The translations under genes and the position numbers were made by a program. A model generated the notes under the pieces. It ran no database searches. It was not told the origin of the DNA and was given only the letters and a program-made list of their open reading frames with translations. This document shows, piece after piece, positions 40,770 to 48,917 of a stretch of 64,000 nucleotides of DNA. Positions within the stretch are counted from its first letter, which is position 1. Each line of letters starts with the position of its first letter. Source of the stretch: Desulfosporosinus sp. (GTDB lineage Bacteria; Bacillota; Desulfitobacteriia; Desulfitobacteriales; Desulfitobacteriaceae); assembly GCA_031292055.1 (NCBI GenBank), contig JARLHV010000123.1, forward strand, positions 1-64,000, written 5' to 3'.

Positions 40770-42389
40770 ATGCCTAGCAAAAAAGAAGTGGAGCGTGTCT
40801 TAGAGAATCGAGATTGGAAGCAACTGTGCGACTGGGCAGAAGATAATAGGAATCTCTATCGGCAATTGATGGCACGAATTTATCTTAAAGATGGGGTTGT
40901 TTTTTGGCGAGCGGTAGAGGCCTTAGGGGTTTTTGCGCACTACATCGAGCTGAAAGAGCGGAACTATGCACTTGAACTTGTTCGACGTTATTTTTGGATG
41001 CTTACTGAGGAATCTGGAGGGACGGCCTGGAATGCTTCTGAGGCTATCGGAAGCCTTGTCGCCCATTGTTCGGAGACGTGCGGACAGTTTAACTGGATGT
41101 TATCGGGGTTGTTAGAGGATGAAAGTTTATGGGACGGAGCGCTATGGGGGCTCGGTCAATTGGCCCAGAACGCACCACATTTGGTGGATCCCTTAGAAGA
41201 ACGGATTAGACCTTTCCTGGAGTCTGAAGTTCCGTTGACTCGAGGTTTGGCTGCGTTGATTTATGCTTTGATGAGGGCTCCGCAGGTTGACTTTGCTCTT
41301 TATCGTAAAGAAGGACCCAAATGGAGTGTCCCGATAGATCTTGATAATCGTTTAGGCAATGACCAAAATCTAATCGAAATCTATCAGGACGGGGAATTAA
41401 TAAGCTATCATGTTCAGGAACTTTGGCAGGCCCAAACTGTTGCTTTTTGGACAGAACGGGTGAAGATCAAAGACCTTGAGGTTGAGTTAACCGTTGCCTC
41501 CACTGCAGTGGGTTTATGTTGGTTAGGACTTGGACCGTCGATTGAGGAGGAACAGTCCCTCCGAATTTGGGCGTCGCGTTGGTTTCCAAAATGGTTTCTA
41601 ATCCGGAAGCACGAACGGAACAGTGAAGCTATTCGTCAATTTCAAGAGTACCTTATTGGAAACCGCAAGGAGTTTGCGATTCCACTTCATCAGATCGGTA
41701 CACCCTTTCAACTTCAAGTTTGGGAAGAGCTAATGCATATTCCCTATGGAGAGACCCGTAGTTATGGTGATATTGCCGCAAAGGTAGAAAATCTGAGAGG
41801 GCAGAGAGCTGTGGGTATGGCTAATCATAAAAATCCAATTGGAGTTGTGGTTCCCTGTCATCGAGTAATTGGTAAAAATGGAAATTTAACGGGCTATGCT
41901 GGAGGTTTGGACATTAAGCAAAGGCTTCTGGAGCTGGAAGGGGCTATCTTGCCCTTGATAAGCGAAAGTTCTAAGGGCGGGAGTATAGGGAGGAAAACTA
42001 TGGTTACGACGGAAAATGAATCCCTTTTTATGGGAGTCGAACATATCGGTATTAAGGCTTTGGATATGGAGAAAGCCCTTCGGTTTTATGTTGAGGCCCT
42101 TGGTTTTAAGTTTTTGTATCGGATTAAACCGGGAGCTGCGGAATTAGTTTTTTTAGAATTAGGGGGTACCATCGTAGAACTGGTTGAAGTCATCGATGGC
42201 CAACGTTTTGAGGATGGGGTTGTCAATCATCTAGCCCTACGGGTAGCGGACATTGTTAAAGCCATTGCGCACTTAAAAGAACATCAAGTAGAGTTAAGTT
42301 CTTCCGAGCCCATGGCTCTGGGTGAAGGACAGTTTAATTTCTTTTTCCGTGGCCCGAGCGGAGAAAAACTTGAATTATACCAAGCGTAA
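40770..42389 (+). CDS. HEAT-repeat / methylguanine-DNA methyltransferase / VOC three-domain fusion
   Basis: 539 residues in one frame. Residues 1-175 are tryptophan-rich HEAT-like helices (VFWRAVEALGVFAHYIELKE, WDGALWGLGQLAQNAPHLV) of the DVU0298 type. Residues about 240-400 are an Ogt/Ada-type DNA repair domain with GTPFQLQVWEELMHIPYGET and the acceptor PCHRV at Cys363. Residues about 421-539 are a VOC/glyoxalase domain (MGVEHIGIKALDMEKALRFY). An internal AGGGAGGAAAACTATG at 41989-42002 is a good independent start for the VOC part, so the fusion may come from loss of a stop. It overlaps the next gene by 1 bp. Confidence 0.82.
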   Translation: MPSKKEVERVLENRDWKQLCDWAEDNRNLYRQLMARIYLKDGVVFWRAVEALGVFAHYIELKERNYALELVRRYFWMLTEESGGTAWNASEAIGSLVAHCSETCGQFNWMLSGLLEDESLWDGALWGLGQLAQNAPHLVDPLEERIRPFLESEVPLTRGLAALIYALMRAPQVDFALYRKEGPKWSVPIDLDNRLGNDQNLIEIYQDGELISYHVQELWQAQTVAFWTERVKIKDLEVELTVASTAVGLCWLGLGPSIEEEQSLRIWASRWFPKWFLIRKHERNSEAIRQFQEYLIGNRKEFAIPLHQIGTPFQLQVWEELMHIPYGETRSYGDIAAKVENLRGQRAVGMANHKNPIGVVVPCHRVIGKNGNLTGYAGGLDIKQRLLELEGAILPLISESSKGGSIGRKTMVTTENESLFMGVEHIGIKALDMEKALRFYVEALGFKFLYRIKPGAAELVFLELGGTIVELVEVIDGQRFEDGVVNHLALRVADIVKAIAHLKEHQVELSSSEPMALGEGQFNFFFRGPSGEKLELYQA

Positions 42390-43303
42390 TGCCAAAGCGT
42401 TATCATACCTTTAACGAACATTTACGGGAAAGGTTTGGCGGTAAAATATTCAAGGTCTCTTTGGATGCTGGATTTACATGCCCTAACCGAGATGGGACCT
42501 TGGGCAGGGGAGGGTGTGTCTACTGCAGCGAACGAGGGTCCGGGGATTTTGCCGGAGAACAGGGGTTAGCCATTGCAGATCAGTTTCTTGAAGTAACGGA
42601 ACGGATGAAGAAAAAATGGCCCAGTGCACAGTATATTGCTTATTTTCAGGCGTATACAAACACCTATGCCCCGATTGAGCGGTTGCGTGCGGTCTATGAA
42701 GAGGCTTTGGCCGAGGAGAATGTGGTAGGGTTATCCATTTCGACAAGGCCGGACTGCCTGCCAGAGGACGTGTTGGATTATCTGGAGGAACTGAATCAGA
42801 GAACCTACATGTGGGTCGAACTTGGATTGCAAAGCATTCATGACCGAACCATGGCCTGGATTGAAAGGGGTCACAATTATGCCCAATTTCTGAAGGGGCT
42901 TGAGCAGTTACGCTCCAAAGGAATAAGGGTTTGTGCTCATATAATTCTTGGGTTACCTGGGGAAACAAAAGCGGAGATGATGGAAACCGTGCAAGCGGTT
43001 GCCAAGTTACCACTACAAGGGATCAAGATTCATTTGCTCCATGTGTTGAGAGGGACGCCTTTGGCAGCAATTTATCAGCGCGAACCATTTGAGCTGATGA
43101 CAAAAGCTGATTATGTTGCGCTCGTGGTCGATAGCTTAGAGATCTTACCCTCTGAAATGGTGATTCATCGTTTAACCGGAGATGGGCCCCCGGCTGATCT
43201 CATCGGGCCCCTCTGGAGCCGCAAAAAATGGGAAGTTCTCAATGCAATCGATGCCGAATTAGAACGACGAAATACTTGGCAAGGAAAAAGGGCAAAAAAA
43301 TAG
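42389..43303 (+). CDS. TIGR01212 family radical SAM protein (YhcC-like)
   Basis: 304 residues starting within TAATG of the previous stop. GFTCPNRDGTLGRGGCVYCS contains the family's C-x(11+)-C-x2-C cluster-binding arrangement, near residue 31-46. It is followed by YFQAYTNTYAPIERLRAVYE and GLQSIHDRTMAWIERGHNY. The cluster would cleave S-adenosylmethionine. The substrate of the YhcC group is not established. Confidence 0.88.
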   Translation: MPKRYHTFNEHLRERFGGKIFKVSLDAGFTCPNRDGTLGRGGCVYCSERGSGDFAGEQGLAIADQFLEVTERMKKKWPSAQYIAYFQAYTNTYAPIERLRAVYEEALAEENVVGLSISTRPDCLPEDVLDYLEELNQRTYMWVELGLQSIHDRTMAWIERGHNYAQFLKGLEQLRSKGIRVCAHIILGLPGETKAEMMETVQAVAKLPLQGIKIHLLHVLRGTPLAAIYQREPFELMTKADYVALVVDSLEILPSEMVIHRLTGDGPPADLIGPLWSRKKWEVLNAIDAELERRNTWQGKRAKK

Positions 43304-43353
43304 CGACCCCGGAGGATCGCCTTAAAAAAGAGGGGATTAGGTTAAAGTTGTTA

Positions 43354-43539
43354 TTAAGGCCTTAAATTAGGCCTTGGTAATAGGGGTGGGAGAAACGAAT
43401 GTTGAGAATATTCGATAGGGGTTTCAGGTTGGGATGGAGTCGGTTTAAAGCTAGGCGCCAAGTTTAAGTAACGTTTCAGATCGGAATTTTCATCTGTGAT
43501 TCGTCGGATTATTTGGTCATTGTTTAGACGTTCATCCAT
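43354..43539 (-). CDS. Small hypothetical protein (61 aa)
   Basis: Minus strand, with AGGGG 9 nt before ATG. The N-terminal half is charged and helical (MDERLNNDQIIRRITDENSD) and the tail is proline-rich. It is convergent with the radical SAM gene. No family is recognised; the size and spore-former context allow a small sporulation protein, but nothing proves it. Confidence 0.5.
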   Translation of the reverse strand: MDERLNNDQIIRRITDENSDLKRYLNLAPSFKPTPSQPETPIEYSQHSFLPPLLPRPNLRP

Positions 43540-43756
43540 TTGACATCGTCCCCTTTCATAAGATGATTATCTAATTATGGAGCTTCGTACCGATTGAATT
43601 TTCCTTCTCAAGTACGCAAAACCGCCAGATTCCCTAAGATGATGTCGGCTGCAACAAGTTTGTTAGCCGTTTTTTTGACATCTTTTAGTTATTTATTTTA
43701 AAGTGGTTAAATTATAGGTTAAGGTAATGCCAGCGGAAAAGGGCCCCATATACTTG

Positions 43757-43832
43757 CTAACAACCTTATGTTATCATATGGGTTGTTAGTTGTCAAGAGC
43801 ATGATGCCACCTGAAGTTGGCTATGTTATAAT
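43757..43832 (+). promoter_or_regulatory. Inverted repeat operator and promoter of the BusR-like regulator gene
   Basis: CTAACAACC (43757-43765) and GGTTGTTAG (43781-43789) are perfect inverted repeats 15 bp apart. A TATAAT -10 box lies at 43827-43832. The gene for a GntR-type repressor starts about 30 nt later, so this is a plausible autoregulatory operator. Confidence 0.5.
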
Positions 43833-43860
43833 AGGATAAATAAGTAAGGGGTTGAAGGTA

Positions 43861-44463
43861 TTGGACCAAGCACGCTACCAGGAAATTGCCATAGATATAG
43901 CTCACGCCATCATGATGGGAGTATACCATGAGGGAGAAAAAATCCATGGTCGTTCTACTTTGGCGGGGCGATATAATGTCTCACCAGAAACTATTCGTCG
44001 AGCTATCGCAATTTTACAGAATATTGGTGTAGTTGTGGTTAATCAAGGTGTAGGGATTACCGTGACATCGAAAGCTTTGGCAGAAAAATTTATTAAATCG
44101 TTTAATCAAAAAGGAGAAATTCAAATCTTTCTAGAAGATTTGAAAAATCTAATGGATCTAAGACGGGAAAACGATTTAAAGATTGAGAGCCATCTAAATA
44201 AATTGCAGGGATATACTGACCGTATCATGTCTCGCTGGCTAGATGTTGGGGAAATCGAAATCGGAAAGACCTCACCAGCCATTGGGAAAACTTTGCGGGA
44301 GTTAAAGATTCGAGAGCGAACGGGGACAACTATTATAGCTGTAGTTCGAGACGGTTTTGAACAATTTTCTCCGGAAGCTGGTTTCATCCTGCGGGGAGAA
44401 GATGTCTTATTGGCCGCGGGATCATCTGAGGGACAGGAAAAGTTGCAACAATTAATTCTATGA
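43861..44463 (+). CDS. GntR-type regulator with RCK_C domain (BusR-like, possible c-di-AMP sensor)
   Basis: About 200 residues. The start is TTG 43861 (AAGGGG 10 nt upstream) or TTG 43852. The N-terminal winged helix-turn-helix is of GntR type (GEKIHGRSTLAGRYNVSPET, IRRAIAILQNIGVV). A coiled linker (RRENDLKIESHLNKLQGYTD) and a TrkA_C/RCK_C domain (IGKTLRELKIRERTGTTIIA and LRGEDVLLAAG) follow. The same architecture in lactic acid bacteria is BusR, which binds c-di-AMP and represses osmolyte import. No transporter is adjacent here; acpS follows in the same direction. Confidence 0.78.
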   Translation: MDQARYQEIAIDIAHAIMMGVYHEGEKIHGRSTLAGRYNVSPETIRRAIAILQNIGVVVVNQGVGITVTSKALAEKFIKSFNQKGEIQIFLEDLKNLMDLRRENDLKIESHLNKLQGYTDRIMSRWLDVGEIEIGKTSPAIGKTLRELKIRERTGTTIIAVVRDGFEQFSPEAGFILRGEDVLLAAGSSEGQEKLQQLIL

Positions 44464-44478
44464 TTTGGAGAAAGCAGA

Positions 44479-44835
44479 ATGTATCCTGGTGTTGATATTA
44501 TTGAAATAGAACGATTAGTTAATGCTTTTAAACGGCAACCTAAGTTATACGAACGTCTTTTTACAACGCGAGAGCGTGAGAGCTTAATAGGGAAAGGCAT
44601 TCAGAGTTATGCGGCCCGTTTTGCTGGAAAAGAGGCTGTTCTTAAAACATTGGGTACTGGTTTGCGCGGATTGTCTTGGCATGATATCGAAATCTTGAAT
44701 GATTTAAGTGGAGAACCGCTGGTTTATCTCAGTCCTAGAGCCATGGACCAAGTCAAGGCCAGGGGTGGGTCTCAAGTCCGAATAAGTTTAACTCATAATC
44801 GCTCACAAGCGATGGCGTTTGCAATTTTAAGCTGA
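44479..44835 (+). CDS. acpS: Holo-[acyl-carrier-protein] synthase
   Basis: 118 residues with the two AcpS motifs: GVDIIEIERL at the start (Asp and Glu for Mg2+) and RFAGKEAVLKTLGTG in the middle. It attaches 4'-phosphopantetheine from CoA to acyl carrier protein. GGAGAAAG lies upstream of ATG 44479. It starts an acpS-nnrDE-alr run found in many Firmicutes. Confidence 0.95.
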   Translation: MYPGVDIIEIERLVNAFKRQPKLYERLFTTRERESLIGKGIQSYAARFAGKEAVLKTLGTGLRGLSWHDIEILNDLSGEPLVYLSPRAMDQVKARGGSQVRISLTHNRSQAMAFAILS

Positions 44836-44915
44836 ATGAATGAAAATGTAATTATATTGCCTTGATTACCGACAGGGAAAGTAGAAGCAGATCAAAGAAG
44901 AAGCGGGGTGGAGAA

Positions 44916-46532
44916 ATGCGTGTAGTCAACGCGGAACAGATGCGCCAGATTGAAGATAGGGCTATTCATCATTATGGCATTCCGAGTTTGCTGCTTATGG
45001 AAAATGCAGCTTGGGCTGTTGTTGAAGAAATTCGGCGTTGTCTTTCCAAGTCAGTGGCAGATTTAAGCGGTCAAAAAGCAGTGATCCTCGTTGGCAAGGG
45101 AAATAATGGCGGAGATGGTTTGGCCGTGGCTCGACAGTTAGTTTTCCTAGGCATGGATGTCACGGCCTTTGTATTTGCTGGATTTAAGGAACTAAAGGGA
45201 GATGCAGCCCTGAATTTGCGCCTTTTTCAAGGGACGACTGGGAAATGTTTTGCGATAGAAGGGGAGAAACAGCGTCGTTTGACACGTTTAGCTCTAGCCC
45301 AAGCGGATGTCGTTGTGGATGCACTTTACGGAATTGGAATGCGTGGTGCTTTGCCTAGTTTAATAGAAGAATATGTGAATGAAGTGAACCGTTCTTCTGG
45401 CTGGGTGATTTCTATTGACATTCCCAGTGGGGTGGAAGCAAATACCGGGAAGGTTTACCGTACTGCGATTCGTGCCCAAACGACAGTTACCTTTGGACTC
45501 CCCAAGTGGGGTCTTTTTCTTGGCGAAGGGCCAGACTATAGTGGACGGGTTGTTGTGGACCCTATTTCTATTCCTGAGTCCTATTTTAAAGATGAAGGAA
45601 TTTCCACGTTTGTGTTAACTGATGACGATGTGGGCAATATGCTGCCCGTTCGCCAACTCAAGGGTCACAAAGGAACCCATGGCAAAGGAATTCTTGTGGC
45701 AGGGTCTAAAGGGATGAGTGGGGCGGCTGTTCTGGCTGGGCGTGGTGCTCTGCGAAGTGGTATTGGTCTATTGCAAATCGTTACCCCGGATGGGATTGCT
45801 AAAGATGTGGACGCCAGTATCACGGAGGCGACTGTTTGGTCCGCTCAGGGAGTCGATTATCTTAACGAAGAAGCTTGGACGGTGATCTTAAAACAATCTG
45901 AAAAGGCCCAAGCTTTGGCAGTTGGCCCAGGTTTAACCCAAAATCCTCAGTTTGTAACGGTGCTTGAGGAGATTTTGAGAAACATTAGTTGCCCAGTTGT
46001 CTTGGATGCGGATGCGCTTAATCTAGTAGCGTTAGAACCGGGCCTACTGAGTTTGAGAAATGGTCAAGGTCCGTTGATACTTACTCCTCATCCAGGTGAA
46101 ATGAGCAGACTTTGCGGGTGTAGTGTCGAAGATATCGAGCGCAATCGATTGGACATTGCGGTGGCAAAAGCCGTCGAGTGGGAGGCAGTAGTTGTTTTAA
46201 AAGGTTCTGTGACTATCATTGCTTCTCCGGACGGTCGAGCTTTTTTTAACCCAACGGGTAATCCAGGACTTGGGACGGGAGGAACGGGGGATGTACTCAC
46301 AGGCAGCATTCTTGCTTGGCTGGCCCAAGGCGTCCCCCCCCTTGAAGCTGCATGTTTAGGCGTATATTTACATGGGAAAGCTGCGGACGATTTAGCGACA
46401 GAATATGGGTGGTTAGGATTCACGGCATCGGAAGTGGCAGATCGGCTGCCTAAAGTTCGGCGTGGGTTGGAACTGAAGTTTTTAGAGAGAAAAAGGGGAT
46501 GGGAAAATGGGGTTGCGACAGGTTTGGGCTGA
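44916..46532 (+). CDS. nnrDE: Bifunctional NAD(P)H-hydrate epimerase / ADP-dependent NAD(P)H-hydrate dehydratase
   Basis: 538 residues from ATG 44916 (MRVVNAEQMRQIEDRAI, GGGGTGGAG upstream). The N-terminal YjeF_N epimerase domain has GKGNNGGDGLAVARQL. The C-terminal dehydratase has KGTHGKGILVAGSKGMSGAA, LDADALNLVA and the nucleotide loop NPGLGTGGTGDVLTG. It repairs hydrated NADH and NADPH. The 3' end overlaps alr by 26 bp. Confidence 0.95.
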   Translation: MRVVNAEQMRQIEDRAIHHYGIPSLLLMENAAWAVVEEIRRCLSKSVADLSGQKAVILVGKGNNGGDGLAVARQLVFLGMDVTAFVFAGFKELKGDAALNLRLFQGTTGKCFAIEGEKQRRLTRLALAQADVVVDALYGIGMRGALPSLIEEYVNEVNRSSGWVISIDIPSGVEANTGKVYRTAIRAQTTVTFGLPKWGLFLGEGPDYSGRVVVDPISIPESYFKDEGISTFVLTDDDVGNMLPVRQLKGHKGTHGKGILVAGSKGMSGAAVLAGRGALRSGIGLLQIVTPDGIAKDVDASITEATVWSAQGVDYLNEEAWTVILKQSEKAQALAVGPGLTQNPQFVTVLEEILRNISCPVVLDADALNLVALEPGLLSLRNGQGPLILTPHPGEMSRLCGCSVEDIERNRLDIAVAKAVEWEAVVVLKGSVTIIASPDGRAFFNPTGNPGLGTGGTGDVLTGSILAWLAQGVPPLEAACLGVYLHGKAADDLATEYGWLGFTASEVADRLPKVRRGLELKFLERKRGWENGVATGLG

Positions 46533-47628
46533 GGTAAATCTACAAACACTAAGAGAAAATTTTAACAAGCTACAGGCGTATACCCGCAGTGAAATGATGC
46601 CAATTGTCAAGGCCGATGCCTATGGGCATGGCGTGATTCCGGTTGTGAGAACTCTACAGACGTGTGGGGTAAAGCGCTTTGGCGTTGCGCTCTTGCAAGA
46701 AGCATTAGAGATCAAAGCGGTGTTTCCTGAGCTTACGGTCATGGTTATTGGGGCTACTGAGCTGGACCAGACAGATACTTTAGTTAAGGAAGATATTATT
46801 CCTGCCATTTTTCAATTGTCTCAAGCTCAAGCGCTCTCTGAGGCGGCTGTGAAACAAAATAAAACCGCGAGATTACATATAAAAATAGAGACAGGAATGA
46901 ACAGGATCGGATTTCGAGAGGAGGATACGGAAGAAATTCTTAAAATTTCAGCTTTACCCAATCTCTTTATCGAAGGGATTTTTACACACTTTGCCACAGC
47001 TGATATAAGAGATTTGTCGTTTGCTCGAGAACAGTTAAAACGCTTTCAAGCCTTCTATGATAAACTGAAGCTAGCTGGACTTACGATTCCAATTCGCCAT
47101 GCGGCCAATAGCGCAGCCATTATCCAATTCCCAGAAGCTCACTTTGAGCTTGTTCGTCCTGGAATTAGCCTCTATGGTCTTACGCCATCTGCGCAGATTG
47201 GTGGAAATGTCGGTTTAGAACCGGTTATGTCTTGGAAAGCGAAAGTATCTCATGTCAAAAGTATCAAGACAGGAGAGACCGTGAGTTATGGCCGTACATT
47301 TCAAGCGGCTTACCCTACGAACGTTGCAACTATTCCGGTGGGTTATGCGGATGGGTTGCGCAGAACCCTTTCCAATCATGGAGAAATGCTTATCCAAGGG
47401 AGGCGTTCCACGATAATTGGACGGGTTTGTATGGATCAGACTATGTTGGAAGTAACTAAGATTCCAGAAGTACAGGTGGGCGATATTGTAACGATTTTGG
47501 GGAAAGACGGCTATGAACAAATTACAGCGACAGAAATGGCAGAGTGGATCGGAACCATCAGTTATGAAGTGGTCTGTGGAATCTCCAGACGGGTTCCTCG
47601 GATATATCTCGATCCTGCAGAGAAATAA
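46507..47628 (+). CDS. alr: Alanine racemase
   Basis: 373 residues. The PLP lysine is Lys35 in PIVKADAYGHG. Other family motifs are ETGMNRIGF, RHAANSAAIIQFPEAHFELV and RPGISLYGL, plus RVCMDQTMLEV in the C-terminal domain. It makes D-alanine for peptidoglycan, and in spore formers it also removes L-alanine germinant. It overlaps the nnrDE end. Confidence 0.96.
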   Translation: MGLRQVWAEVNLQTLRENFNKLQAYTRSEMMPIVKADAYGHGVIPVVRTLQTCGVKRFGVALLQEALEIKAVFPELTVMVIGATELDQTDTLVKEDIIPAIFQLSQAQALSEAAVKQNKTARLHIKIETGMNRIGFREEDTEEILKISALPNLFIEGIFTHFATADIRDLSFAREQLKRFQAFYDKLKLAGLTIPIRHAANSAAIIQFPEAHFELVRPGISLYGLTPSAQIGGNVGLEPVMSWKAKVSHVKSIKTGETVSYGRTFQAAYPTNVATIPVGYADGLRRTLSNHGEMLIQGRRSTIIGRVCMDQTMLEVTKIPEVQVGDIVTILGKDGYEQITATEMAEWIGTISYEVVCGISRRVPRIYLDPAEK

Positions 47629-47659
47629 ATAGACCCTGATCTTTTGATTATTCAGAAGG

Positions 47660-47686
47660 GCTCACACAATTTTGTGTGAGCTTTTA
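47660..47686 (+). terminator. Terminator after alr
   Basis: GCTCACACA pairs with TGTGTGAGC around ATTT, followed by TTTT, 32 nt after the alr stop. Confidence 0.85.
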
Positions 47687-47813
47687 AATTTTGCCTTTTT
47701 AATAAAATAAGCAAAAAAAGGCATATTAATAGATGTTCTTAATCGGGGCAAAGGAGCCCAACAGATCGGATACTAACTAGGCCCAATTAAGCTGGGCAAA
47801 GAAGAGGAGTAAC

Positions 47814-48917
47814 ATGGAGCAAAAGGAAAAAATCTCAGGAACTCAAGTTTCCATGCTGTTGTTTGTTGTTGTTACTTCTACAATAATAATTTATGTTCCA
47901 AGTTTTACAGCAAGTGAGGCTAAAGAGTCTGCCTGGTTAGCAGCTTCAATCATTCCGTTTGCCTTCGGATGTTTAACTCTTTGGGTCGTTTATAAGCTGG
48001 GAAGCTCTTTTCCGACACTTACGATTTTCCAATCTTGTGAAGTTATTATGGGCAAATTTTTAGGTAAGAGTCTTGGCCTAACCTACGTAGTGTTTCTGTT
48101 GTTCATGGACGTTTTAGTTCTTAGGGAATTTTCGGATTTTCTAAACGTTACAACACTCCCTTTAACTCCAAGAATCTGGCTTCTAACTGGTATTGTGGTC
48201 TTGGCAACGTATGGAGCGTATCAAGGATTAGAGGTTATCGCTCGGGCAGTGCAGTTTATACTTGGTATTTATTTGCTAGGGTTTACAATCGTTGTCTTAT
48301 TTGCGTTAACTAATTTTGAGGTGGGTAGATTACTACCTGTTATGGAAGATGGGCTAGTGCCAATAATCCGAGGTTCAATAGCACCGGCGTCTTGGTATGG
48401 GGAAATTTGTCTGCTTTCAGTACTATTTCCTTTTGTCAAGAAACCTGCGGAGCTAAAGAAAAAAGGATTAATAGTCCTAATCGCAATAGCCCTATTTGTA
48501 ACGATTGACGTAGTAATGACTCTAGGGGTGCTTGGAGCTGGCTTAACAAGTGCGTATACACTTTCATTTTGGACGCTAACTAGAAGTATCGAAATTGGTG
48601 AGGTTGCGCAAAGGTTAGAAAGTTTTTTATTGGTTATCTGGATAAGTGGAATTATCATAAAAGCCGCCGTTCTAAATAATTTAATATGCTTGGGCATAAC
48701 ACAAGTTTTTGGAAGAAAAACAAATGTGGTATTAGGAATCGTGGCGTTTTTGGAACTATTTATCAGCGCTAATCTTGGAAACGTTTTGCTGGTAAACGTT
48801 ATTTTGAGTAGCTATTGGCCCCCAGTTGGTATTGTGTTTGAGTTAGTCATCCCAACATTTTTGCTAGTGATTAGAGGTGTGAGAGACAAGTTCTCATCAA
48901 AGGTAAGGGGGGCTTGA
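47814..48917 (+). CDS. gerAB: Spore germination permease (GerAB/GerKB family)
   Basis: 367 residues and ten hydrophobic helices, with the GerB-type features GTQVSMLLFVVVTSTIIIYV, LREFSDFLNVTTLP and YGEICLLSVLFPFV. It belongs to the amino-acid permease superfamily and senses germinants in the inner spore membrane. GAAGAGGAG precedes ATG 47814. The gene order B-A-C differs from the classical A-B-C. It overlaps the next gene by 4 bp. Confidence 0.9.
   Translation: MEQKEKISGTQVSMLLFVVVTSTIIIYVPSFTASEAKESAWLAASIIPFAFGCLTLWVVYKLGSSFPTLTIFQSCEVIMGKFLGKSLGLTYVVFLLFMDVLVLREFSDFLNVTTLPLTPRIWLLTGIVVLATYGAYQGLEVIARAVQFILGIYLLGFTIVVLFALTNFEVGRLLPVMEDGLVPIIRGSIAPASWYGEICLLSVLFPFVKKPAELKKKGLIVLIAIALFVTIDVVMTLGVLGAGLTSAYTLSFWTLTRSIEIGEVAQRLESFLLVIWISGIIIKAAVLNNLICLGITQVFGRKTNVVLGIVAFLELFISANLGNVLLVNVILSSYWPPVGIVFELVIPTFLLVIRGVRDKFSSKVRGA

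Noticed and set aside
42483..43013. 176-codon minus-strand frame
   Set aside because: It lies wholly inside the radical SAM gene on the other strand and has no recognisable protein features.
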